DNA from: Ornithinibacter sp.
Lineage (GTDB): Bacteria > Actinomycetota > Actinomycetes > Actinomycetales > Dermatophilaceae
Direction: 5' to 3'
NCBI GenBank assembly: GCA_029266735.1
Contig: JAQSWG010000032.1
Coordinates: forward strand, 1-37,430
Length of the DNA: 37,430 nt
Positions 31,648-37,430 of this stretch are shown one piece after another; the first letter of the stretch is position 1, and each line of letters begins with the position of its first letter. The position numbers were made by a program, and so were the translations under genes. Under the pieces are notes generated by a model, which was not told where the DNA came from, searched no databases, and saw only the letters and a program-made list of their open reading frames with translations.

Positions 31648-33920
31648 CGGCCCGCTCCCCCGGCGGCACGCACGGGGAGCCAGCCGGCGTCCTCGTCCTG
31701 CGACTCGGTGGTGACCTGGCGGTAGACACCCTGGAGGGCGGTGGCCATGGCGTCGATCCCGAACCTCTCGCGCAGCACGACCCGGGCGCTGTCGGCGCAG
31801 ACGGTGGCCGCGGGGTCCGCGCCAAGGTCCAGCGCCACCATGACGCCGTCGCCGAGGGCATCCCGTCGCGTGGTGTCCACCAGCACCCCGGTGAGCCCGT
31901 CCTCGACGTAGGTGGCCGGTCCGCCACCAGCGGGGGCGACCACGACGAGGCCACTCGCCATCGCCTCGATGATCGCGATGCCGAACTCCTCCTTGAGGGA
32001 CGCGGACACGTACACACCGGCCGCGGAGGCGAGCCCGGGGCGTCCCCGGCGCACGGCCGCCATCCAGAGGCGCACGACGGAGTTGGGACGGTGGCCGGAG
32101 AGCAGCAGGCCGCGCTTCGCGGCCCCCGCCAGGGGCACGGCGGCACCGATCCGGGCCAGCTCGGCAGCCTCGTCGTCGGTCGGGGCCACGAGGTCACCAC
32201 CGACGACGAGCAGGTTGCAGCGCTCGTTCAGCTCCGGCCTCGTCGCCCACGTCTCGACGAGGGTGGCCATGCCCTTGACGGGATGGAGCCGGCCCACCGT
32301 GAGAGCCACGGGGAGGTGGCGCCGCTCGGGCGAGAGCGCGGAGAGGAGGTCGTCGAGGTCGGAGAGTGCCGGAGGCAGTGCCGTCCCGGGCTGTCCGATG
32401 CTGGCCACCGTGGCCGCCGCCCGGTCGATGCCCCCGAGCTCCACGCCCTCGGCGACGACCGTCGCCCGGACCGAGGGATCGGTGATGTCGACACCCAGCA
32501 GGGCGGTCAGGTCGGCTGCGAGGGTCGGCCGTGGGAAGAGCACGAGGTGGTCGGCGCGGGCGGCGAGGTCGCGCAGCAGCCGGTCCCGGAAGACGAGGTG
32601 CTCCGTCAGGTCGGCGTCCCCGAGGTTCTCGCGGCTGAGGGTCCCGGCGGTCTCCCGGGCCTGGATCAGGGCGTGCGGGTCGGGAGCGAGGGTGAGGACG
32701 GTGGGGATGCCCAGGTCAGCGGCGGCTTCGGCCGCCGCCAGCGAACCGACGTCGGCCATCCGCAGGTGCACGAGGTCGACGGGTTGCGCAGCGCGCAGGA
32801 TGCGACGGATGCCGCGTCGCGCCGCCACCCGTAGCGGCCAGGCCTGAGCCGCGTGCACCGGCTGGCCCCAGAACGGCACCGACGCGTAGTGGTGCCCCGG
32901 AGCCGGGAGCGCATCCAGCCCGCGCAGGGCGTCCGCGGGGCGGCCCCGGGAGACGGTGACGGTCCGGCTGGTCGGCCCGCCCTCGGCGACGAGTGCGTCG
33001 CCGAGCTGGACGAGGAGGGTCGCGATGCCGCCGTTGTCGCCACGTCCGGCGTGGGAGAGCTCGGCGTCGATGTCGGCGTGGAGGAACAGCTGGACGACCG
33101 TGCCGCGGGACGACTCGGCCCCCGGCCCGCGTCGGGGGAGATGACGACCGGCGGACCGCGACCACGCGTCGTGGAGGGCGGCGCGGGCGACGTCACCCAG
33201 CGGTCCGGCATCCTCGGCGATGGTCCGCAGGGCCCGGAGGTCGTCGACGTCGTCGGCCGTCGTGACGTCCCCGAGAGCGGCGACCGCTGCCGCCCGGACC
33301 GCCGGGTCCTCACCGCCGTCGGAGGCCAGGTCGAGGAGCAGGGCGACGGTCCCGCGGCCGGGAACGAGCCCCAGCGTCTCGACGAGCCGCGCGCGGCCCC
33401 CGGCGTCGGATGCCGTCAGGAGCGCCCGCCCGATGCTGCGGCGGACGCCGGCGGGCACCCGTTCCGCCCAGGTCTCGAGGGTGCGCTGGGCGAGCATCCC
33501 CGTGAATCCCCCCCGGGCGACCTCGGCGCACAGGGGGTCCATCGCGGCGGCCGCGGGTGGGCCGCCACCCAGTGCCCAGGCGGCATGGTCGCGAAGATGT
33601 GCGCGGTCGTCGTCGAGAAGGCCGACCAGCCGCGTCTGGCCGGCCGTGTGGCGCAGCGCGCCGAGGCCGTGCACGGCGGCGATGGCGACGAGCTGGTCGG
33701 CGGGGTCGGCGAGGCCCCGGGTCAGCCGGGGCACCGACTCGCGGCCGGCGCGCGAGGCCGCGGCGCGCAGGGCGTCCATCCGGCGGAGCGCCTCGACGAC
33801 GGAGTGGGCCTTCCCGACGGCATCCAGGGCGCGAGAGACCCCGCTGTCGTCGCGGGTCGCCACGTGGCGCCCGCCGTCCCGGGGGAGGCGGGCGGTCACG
33901 GCTGGTGGTGGGCCGCCCAT
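31644..33920 (-). CDS. HEAT-repeat/GT4 glycosyltransferase fusion
   Basis: A 758-residue protein in two parts. Residues about 30-265 are helical HEAT/armadillo-like repeats (AAVHGLGALRHTAGQTRLVG; VRAAAVAALGDVTTADDVDD). Residues about 275-745 are a GT-B glycosyltransferase of family 4: ADIDAELSHAGRGDNGGIAT near its start, the donor-domain LTVGRLHPVKGM (about 540-550) and the E(x7)E-type catalytic motif in KEEFGIAIIEAMASG (about 640-655). HEAT repeats are protein-binding scaffolds, so the enzyme may be recruited to a partner. The ATG at 33920 opens close to an AT-rich stretch (33945-33960) that may be its promoter. It is divergent from the ECF sigma gene and coupled to the GT1-like gene. This fusion is unusual for a GT4 enzyme. 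Confidence 0.85.
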   Translation of the reverse strand: MGGPPPAVTARLPRDGGRHVATRDDSGVSRALDAVGKAHSVVEALRRMDALRAAASRAGRESVPRLTRGLADPADQLVAIAAVHGLGALRHTAGQTRLVGLLDDDRAHLRDHAAWALGGGPPAAAAMDPLCAEVARGGFTGMLAQRTLETWAERVPAGVRRSIGRALLTASDAGGRARLVETLGLVPGRGTVALLLDLASDGGEDPAVRAAAVAALGDVTTADDVDDLRALRTIAEDAGPLGDVARAALHDAWSRSAGRHLPRRGPGAESSRGTVVQLFLHADIDAELSHAGRGDNGGIATLLVQLGDALVAEGGPTSRTVTVSRGRPADALRGLDALPAPGHHYASVPFWGQPVHAAQAWPLRVAARRGIRRILRAAQPVDLVHLRMADVGSLAAAEAAADLGIPTVLTLAPDPHALIQARETAGTLSRENLGDADLTEHLVFRDRLLRDLAARADHLVLFPRPTLAADLTALLGVDITDPSVRATVVAEGVELGGIDRAAATVASIGQPGTALPPALSDLDDLLSALSPERRHLPVALTVGRLHPVKGMATLVETWATRPELNERCNLLVVGGDLVAPTDDEAAELARIGAAVPLAGAAKRGLLLSGHRPNSVVRLWMAAVRRGRPGLASAAGVYVSASLKEEFGIAIIEAMASGLVVVAPAGGGPATYVEDGLTGVLVDTTRRDALGDGVMVALDLGADPAATVCADSARVVLRERFGIDAMATALQGVYRQVTTESQDEDAGWLPVRAAGGAGR

Positions 33921-34035
33921 GGGGCCAGCGTAGGTTTCGGCGCCGACTTATACAAACCTTGGACAGCCATGCTCGGCCACGGATCCCGATGCCTCGTTTA
34001 CCCCAGCTCGGTCCTCCCGTCGCCCCGCCACGTGG

Positions 34036-34063
34036 TGAACCATGACCGGTGGTGCTGCGTGTA
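34036..34063 (+). promoter_or_regulatory. ECF sigma promoter of the sigma/anti-sigma operon
   Basis: TGAACC (34036-34041), 16 bases, CGTGTA (34058-34063): this equals the promoter described for M. tuberculosis SigL. Transcription should begin near 34070, only about ten bases before the start codon, so the AAGGAGG site sits at the very 5' end of the RNA. It implies autoregulation of the sigma gene. Confidence 0.85.
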
Positions 34064-34079
34064 GGGGGAAGGAGGTCGG

Positions 34080-34592
34080 ATGCCGGAGAGCGCGGCGGCG
34101 CTGATGCAGCAGCTGCATGACGAGCACGGGGCTGCGCTGTGGGCGTACTGCCTCCGGCTCACCGGACAGGACCGCATGCGCGCCGAGGACCTCGTCCAGG
34201 AGACGTTGCTGCGCGCCTGGCGCAACCGCGAGCGGCTGGACGAGTCCCGCGGCTCGGTCCGTGCCTGGCTCTTCACGGTGGCGCGCAACATCGTCATCGA
34301 CGAGTGGCGCACCAGACGGGCCCAGAGCGAGCTGCCGGTCGCCGACGTGCCGGAGAAGCACGAGCCGGCCGACCAGACCGACCAGCTGCTGCTCTCCTGG
34401 ATCGTGGCTGAGGCCGTCACCTCTCTGTCCCCGGATCATCGCGCCGTGCTGCTGGAGTGCTACTACCGCGGGGCCTCCGTCGCCCAGGCGGCGCACCGGC
34501 TCGGCATCCCCGAGGGCACCGTGAAGTCGAGGACCCACTACGCCCTCCGGGCGCTCCGACTGGCTCTCCAGGAGATGGGGGTGGGCGCATGA
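34080..34592 (+). CDS. ECF-type RNA polymerase sigma factor, SigL-like
   Basis: A 170-residue sigma factor with region 2 (about 14-80, RAEDLVQETLLRAWRN and FTVARNIVIDEWR) and region 4 (about 110-163, PDHRAVLLECYYRG and GIPEGTVKSRTHYALRALR). There is no C-terminal extension. It directs polymerase to TGAACC-N16-CGTGTR promoters, three of which lie in this locus, including its own. The ATG at 34080 follows AAGGAGG; an ATG at 34104 would also keep region 2 whole. It overlaps the anti-sigma gene by four bases (ATGA), the usual layout of an ECF pair. Assignment to the SigL/SigK-like group rests on promoter match and partner type. Confidence 0.93.
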   Translation: MPESAAALMQQLHDEHGAALWAYCLRLTGQDRMRAEDLVQETLLRAWRNRERLDESRGSVRAWLFTVARNIVIDEWRTRRAQSELPVADVPEKHEPADQTDQLLLSWIVAEAVTSLSPDHRAVLLECYYRGASVAQAAHRLGIPEGTVKSRTHYALRALRLALQEMGVGA

Positions 34593-35290
34593 CCTGCGAG
34601 TTCGCCCACCTCGACGGCGTCTACGTCCTCGGCGCCCTCGCTCCGAGCGAGCGCCTCGAGTTCGAGCGACACCTGGCCGGATGTGCGGAGTGCAGCCGGT
34701 CGGTGCGTGAGCTGGCGGGCCTCCCGGGGCTGCTGGCTCACGTCGACCTGGACGAGCTCGAGCCCGCCGACGGCCCACCTCTTCCCCCCACGCTCCTGCC
34801 CTCCCTGGTGCGCGAGGTGCAGAGGACCCAGCGCCGTCGCTCCGTGCTCGTCGGGGTCGTGGCGGCCACCGTGGCAGCGGTGGTCGCGAGCGCGCTGGCG
34901 GTGTGGGCAGGCGTGGAGGCCGACCGGGAACCGGACCCCCCGGCATCCCCGGCGGCTGCGGCCACGAGGACGCCCGGCCTGCCGATGGTGCCGGTCGCAC
35001 CGACGGCCGTGCGGGCCGACGTGCTCGTCGCGAACGTCGCGTGGGGGACACGCCTCGACGTCACGTGCTCGTACGCGGCGGAGGACGAGGACTACGACGC
35101 CTCGCCCGGCGCGGAGTACGCACTCGTCGTCCGCACCCGAGACGGTCGGGCCGAGCAGGTGGCGACGTGGCGTGGCCTGCCGGGTCGGACCATGCGCCTG
35201 TCCGCGGCGACGGCGACGAGCCGCAGCGAGATCGAGACGGTGGAGATGCGGACGGCCGACGGCGTCGTGCTGCTGCGGCTGAGCGTCTGA
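34589..35290 (+). CDS. Zinc-binding membrane anti-sigma factor
   Basis: A 233-residue anti-sigma factor. The N-terminal ZAS domain (about 1-50) has His28, Cys32 and Cys35 in HLAGCAEC plus Cys3/His7, the zinc-binding pattern of RslA/RsrA proteins that release sigma on oxidation or signalling. A single helix (about 86-108) follows and then an extracytoplasmic domain of about 110 residues, RskA-like (VANVAWGTRLDVTCSYA; ALVVRTRDGRAEQVATWRG). The protein should hold the ECF sigma at the membrane until an external or redox signal arrives. It ends one base from the stop of the convergent four-helix membrane gene. Confidence 0.92.
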   Translation: MTCEFAHLDGVYVLGALAPSERLEFERHLAGCAECSRSVRELAGLPGLLAHVDLDELEPADGPPLPPTLLPSLVREVQRTQRRRSVLVGVVAATVAAVVASALAVWAGVEADREPDPPASPAAAATRTPGLPMVPVAPTAVRADVLVANVAWGTRLDVTCSYAAEDEDYDASPGAEYALVVRTRDGRAEQVATWRGLPGRTMRLSAATATSRSEIETVEMRTADGVVLLRLSV

Positions 35291-35291
35291 G

Positions 35292-35669
35292 TCAGTAGTA
35301 GTCGTCGGCCCGCCTGCTCATCCACGCCTCGCGGAGGAGGATCAGGCCACCGACGATGCACACGACCTCCGAGGCCGCCGCCGTGAGCACCCACCCACCG
35401 GACCATGTCTCGTTGACGCCGAAAAGCCCGACCGTCGTCGACATGATGAACGCCCCGAGAGTGCTCGCCCCGAACCCGGTGACGAGGAATGCCGGGATCC
35501 AGTGCCGCCACACCAGCAGCATGATGGCGATCACCACCCCGGCCACCCCGTTGACGAGGAACGCCGGCCCGATGACGTCGATGTCGCGGTAGTTCTCGAA
35601 CCACCACAGCCAGAGGTGGACCACCGCCGAGACCAGCGCCGCCACGGCCGTCACGATCCGCACCCACAT
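35292..35669 (-). CDS. Four-helix membrane protein under ECF control
   Basis: A 125-residue protein with four predicted helices (about 3-22, 33-52, 57-78, 93-112) and a short charged tail. I do not recognise its family. The frame is open to 35774 but the ATG at 35669 is chosen for its GGAGGACACC binding site and because the hydrophobic sequence starts at once. It has its own minus-strand copy of the ECF promoter about 64 bases upstream of the start codon, so it belongs to the same regulon as the sigma gene and the dehydrogenase operon on the other strand. Transport or membrane anchoring of the pathway's product is possible. Confidence 0.85.
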   Translation of the reverse strand: MWVRIVTAVAALVSAVVHLWLWWFENYRDIDVIGPAFLVNGVAGVVIAIMLLVWRHWIPAFLVTGFGASTLGAFIMSTTVGLFGVNETWSGGWVLTAAASEVVCIVGGLILLREAWMSRRADDYY

Positions 35670-35732
35670 GGTGTCCTCCGTCCCTCGCGGGCATGCTGTC
35701 GGCGTCCGGGCAGCGCCGCAGTCCCTGCCCTT

Positions 35733-35760
35733 CACACGCAACCGGCGCCTCGGCGGTTCA
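35733..35760 (-). promoter_or_regulatory. ECF sigma promoter of the four-helix membrane gene
   Basis: On the minus strand TGAACC (35760-35755), 16 bases, CGTGTG (35738-35733). Exact match in sequence and spacing to the promoter before the sigma gene. The start codon at 35669 lies about 55 bases downstream of the expected transcription start. Confidence 0.85.
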
Positions 35761-35796
35761 CCGTACGGTTGCACACTGCTCCGGCCCCCGCCACGC

Positions 35797-35824
35797 TGAA
35801 CCTCATCCGCGGTCCATCCGTGTG
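35797..35824 (+). promoter_or_regulatory. ECF sigma promoter of the dehydrogenase-PTPS-glycosyltransferase operon
   Basis: TGAACC (35797-35802), 16 bases, CGTGTG (35819-35824). Same motif and spacing as the two others, pointing away from the minus-strand copy 37 bases to its left. Transcription should start near 35831, about 60 bases before the dehydrogenase ATG at 35891. Confidence 0.87.
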
Positions 35825-35890
35825 GACGGGTACGGCCCGTCCGACTCCGCGGCGGCGACCCGTTCCGGCCGACACCCCGAGGAGAGCGCG

Positions 35891-36871
35891 ATGGCGGTGC
35901 AGGCCAGGGCGTTCTGGCTGCGGGAACCCGGCGTGGGGGAGATCCGGCCCGTCGAGCTGCCGGACGCCCGACCCGGCGAGGTCCTCGTGCGCACCCTGCG
36001 CTCGGCAGTGAGCCGCGGCACCGAGACGCTCGTGTTCCGCGGCTGCGTGCCCCCGGACCAGTACACGGCGATGCGAGCTCCCTTCCAGGAGGGCGAGTTC
36101 CCCGGCCCCGTCAAGTACGGCTACCTCAACGTCGGGGTGGTGGAGGAGGGGCCGCCCGAGGTGGTCGGACGGGCGGTGTTCTGCCTCTTCCCGCACCAGA
36201 CGGCATACGTCGTGCCGGCCTCTGCGGTGGTGGTCGTGCCGGAGGGCGTGCCAGCCGCCCGGGCGGTGCTGGCGGGCACCGTGGAGACGGCCGTCAACGC
36301 GCTGTGGGATGCCGCGCCACTCGTCGGCGACCGGGTCACCGTCGTGGGGGCGGGCATGGTCGGGCTCTGTGTCGCCCGCCTCCTCGTCGGCGTCCCCGGT
36401 GTCGAGGTCACGGTGGTCGACGTCGACCCGGAGCGCGCCGTCGTGGTCCGCGCCATCGGCGCCCACTTCGCCCTGCCCGCGGAGGCCGAGGGCGGACGTG
36501 ACCTCGTCGTCCATGCGAGCGCCACGTCGACCGGGCTCCGGCTCTCGATCGACCTGCTGTCGCCGGAGGGAACGGTCGTCGAGCTGAGCTGGTACGGCGA
36601 CGCCGAGGTGAACCTGCGACTGGGCGGCGCGTTCCACTCGGGGCGCCTGTCGATCCGGGCGAGCCAGGTCGGGGCCGTCTCCCCGGCCCGGAGGGGTAGC
36701 CGCTCGACGACCGACCGCCTCGGGCTGGCGCTGCGCCTCCTCGAAGACCCGACGTTCGACGCCCTGGTGACGGGAAGCTCGGCCTTCGACGATCTCCCGG
36801 AGACCCTCCGGCGCCTGGCGGACGGCAGCCTCCGGGCGCTGTGCCACACGATCACCTACGGCGAGGAGTAG
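35891..36871 (+). CDS. Zinc-type alcohol dehydrogenase-like oxidoreductase
   Basis: A 326-residue medium-chain dehydrogenase-like protein with an N-terminal GroES-type domain ([20 protein letters not shown]) and a nucleotide-binding domain with [15 protein letters not shown]. The four-Cys structural zinc loop of true alcohol dehydrogenases is missing and the usual catalytic Cys/His set is not evident, so the metal may be absent; BchC-like dehydrogenases look similar. The substrate is unknown. The ATG at 35891 follows GAGGAG and sits downstream of an ECF promoter. It leads the operon and ends four bases before the PTPS-like gene, suggesting it acts on a pterin-like intermediate. Confidence 0.88.
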   Translation: MAVQARAFWLREPGVGEIRPVELPDARPGEVLVRTLRSAVSRGTETLVFRGCVPPDQYTAMRAPFQEGEFPGPVKYGYLNVGVVEEGPPEVVGRAVFCLFPHQTAYVVPASAVVVVPEGVPAARAVLAGTVETAVNALWDAAPLVGDRVTVVGAGMVGLCVARLLVGVPGVEVTVVDVDPERAVVVRAIGAHFALPAEAEGGRDLVVHASATSTGLRLSIDLLSPEGTVVELSWYGDAEVNLRLGGAFHSGRLSIRASQVGAVSPARRGSRSTTDRLGLALRLLEDPTFDALVTGSSAFDDLPETLRRLADGSLRALCHTITYGEE

Positions 36872-36875
36872 CCCA

Positions 36876-37192
36876 ATGTTCAGCGTGAGCGTCCGCGACC
36901 ACATGATGGTCGCCCACAGCCTGCGCGGAGAGGTCTTCGGGCCCGCCCAGCGGCTGCACGGCGCGACGTACGTCGTCGACGCGACCTTCAGCGCACCCTC
37001 CCTGGACGCCGACGGGATCGTCGTCGACCTCGGCAGGGCCGCCGAGGCCCTTGCTGCCGTCGTCGGTGAGCTGAGCTACCGCAACCTCGATGACGAGCCG
37101 ACCCTGGACCAGGTCAACACCACCACAGCTCCATCGCCGTCACGCTGCACGAGTCGCACGTCGCGTGGGCGTCGTACGAACGGGCGCCGTGA
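36876..37192 (+). pseudogene. 6-pyruvoyl-tetrahydropterin synthase-like gene, internally deleted and frameshifted
   Basis: The first 84 codons ([18 protein letters not shown] ... LDQVNTTT) match the N-terminal two thirds of actinobacterial PTPS-like proteins. After 37127 the frame reads nonsense without a stop to the window end, while another frame resumes the family's C-terminal strand [16 protein letters not shown] and ends at TGA 37190-37192, overlapping the next gene as GTGA. About 25-30 residues expected between the two parts are absent, so a deletion whose length is not a multiple of three is the simplest reading. The intact members of this group already lack the second His of the HGH zinc motif (HGAT here) and the catalytic Cys, so the reaction may differ from that of PTPS. 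An assembly error is the alternative. Confidence 0.75.
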
Positions 37193-37430
37193 GCACCGTG
37201 CACGTCGTCGTCCCGGAGGCGGTGGACGACCCCAGGCGGCCGAGTGGCGGCACCACGTACGACCGGCGGGTGGCTGCCGGTCTCTCGTCATGCGGCTGGA
37301 CGGTGCACCGGCACGTCGCCACGGGAGACTGGCCATCGGCGGACCGCCCTTCCCGTTCCGCCCTGACAACCACGCTCGCCGGCCTGCCCGACGACGCCGT
37401 CGTGCTGCTCGACGGGCTCGTCGCGTCGGT
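37189..37430 (+). CDS. GT4-like glycosyltransferase, 3' part beyond the window
   Basis: Only 80 codons are visible. The N-terminus ([20 protein letters not shown], then [19 protein letters not shown]) is the first Rossmann strand and glycine-rich acceptor loop of a GT-B family 4 glycosyltransferase, ending in [13 protein letters not shown]. The GTG start overlaps the stop of the PTPS-like remnant by four bases, so in the undamaged operon translation would be coupled. With the PTPS-like and dehydrogenase genes it suggests glycosylation of a pterin or related heterocycle, as in cyanobacterial pterin glucosides. The remaining gene and the operon's later members must be sought beyond 37430. Confidence 0.8.
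   Translation, partial: MSTVHVVVPEAVDDPRRPSGGTTYDRRVAAGLSSCGWTVHRHVATGDWPSADRPSRSALTTTLAGLPDDAVVLLDGLVAS

Noticed and set aside
33921-34035. ECF promoter for the HEAT/GT4 and GT1-like genes
   Set aside because: No minus-strand TGAACC-N16-CGTGTR is present in this gap. Membership of the two genes in the regulon is therefore not claimed.
1-37430. CRISPR array, insertion sequence, prophage or rRNA
   Set aside because: No regularly spaced direct repeats, transposase or phage motifs, or rRNA-like sequence was seen.

Overview
The window is high-GC, densely coded DNA from an actinobacterium. GTG starts are common, GTGA/ATGA stop-start overlaps recur, and the cell-division kinase cluster fhaA-fhaB-pstP-rodA-pbpA-pknB is present, followed by pabA, sortase, DUF881, crgA, rhomboid and ppiA genes. 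This order is the origin-proximal order known from Mycobacterium, Streptomyces and Micrococcales. Family-level placement (perhaps an Intrasporangiaceae-like Micrococcales) is a guess from gene content and style, not a measured result.

Layout. 1-2413: an SDR dehydrogenase coupled to a stand-alone E2-type acyltransferase, then two small genes on the minus strand. 2513-5982: tRNA-Leu(CAG) with a hairpin, an MMPL transporter and a convergent pirin. 6083-13686: the plus-strand growth and division operon (two FHA proteins, PP2C phosphatase, SEDS glycosyltransferase, class B PBP, PASTA kinase). 13723-17870: minus-strand DUF881, class E sortase, a 58-residue membrane protein and pabA; plus-strand crgA; a pair of DnaA-box-like sites; zinc-finger rhomboid and cyclophilin. 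18083-19036: an Ala/Lys-rich LEA-like membrane protein.

19080-30226 is a sugar-utilisation locus on the minus strand: LacI regulator with an operator in its own leader, lipoprotein binding protein, two CUT1 permeases, a Tat-exported PF10091 (GH144-like) hydrolase, an internal terminator, a long GH94 phosphorylase and a GH3 glucosidase. The set matches the logic of beta-1,2-glucan (sophorooligosaccharide) catabolism: the polymer is cut outside, oligosaccharides are imported, then phosphorolysed and hydrolysed inside. The GH94 gene seems to have lost its 5' end.

30337-37430 holds a GT1-like and a HEAT-repeat/GT4 fusion glycosyltransferase, then an ECF sigma factor/anti-sigma pair, a four-helix membrane protein, and an operon of an alcohol-dehydrogenase-like protein, a 6-pyruvoyl-tetrahydropterin-synthase-like protein and a GT4 glycosyltransferase cut by the window end. 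Three exact copies of one ECF promoter (TGAACC, 16 nt, CGTGTR) lie before the sigma gene, the membrane gene and the dehydrogenase operon. They define a local regulon that I read as a pterin- or pterin-like-glycoside pathway. The PTPS-like gene carries an internal deletion and frameshift, so the pathway may be broken in this strain, or the assembly may be wrong there. No intergenic stretch exceeds 300 bases. I see no insertion sequence, prophage, CRISPR array or rRNA.
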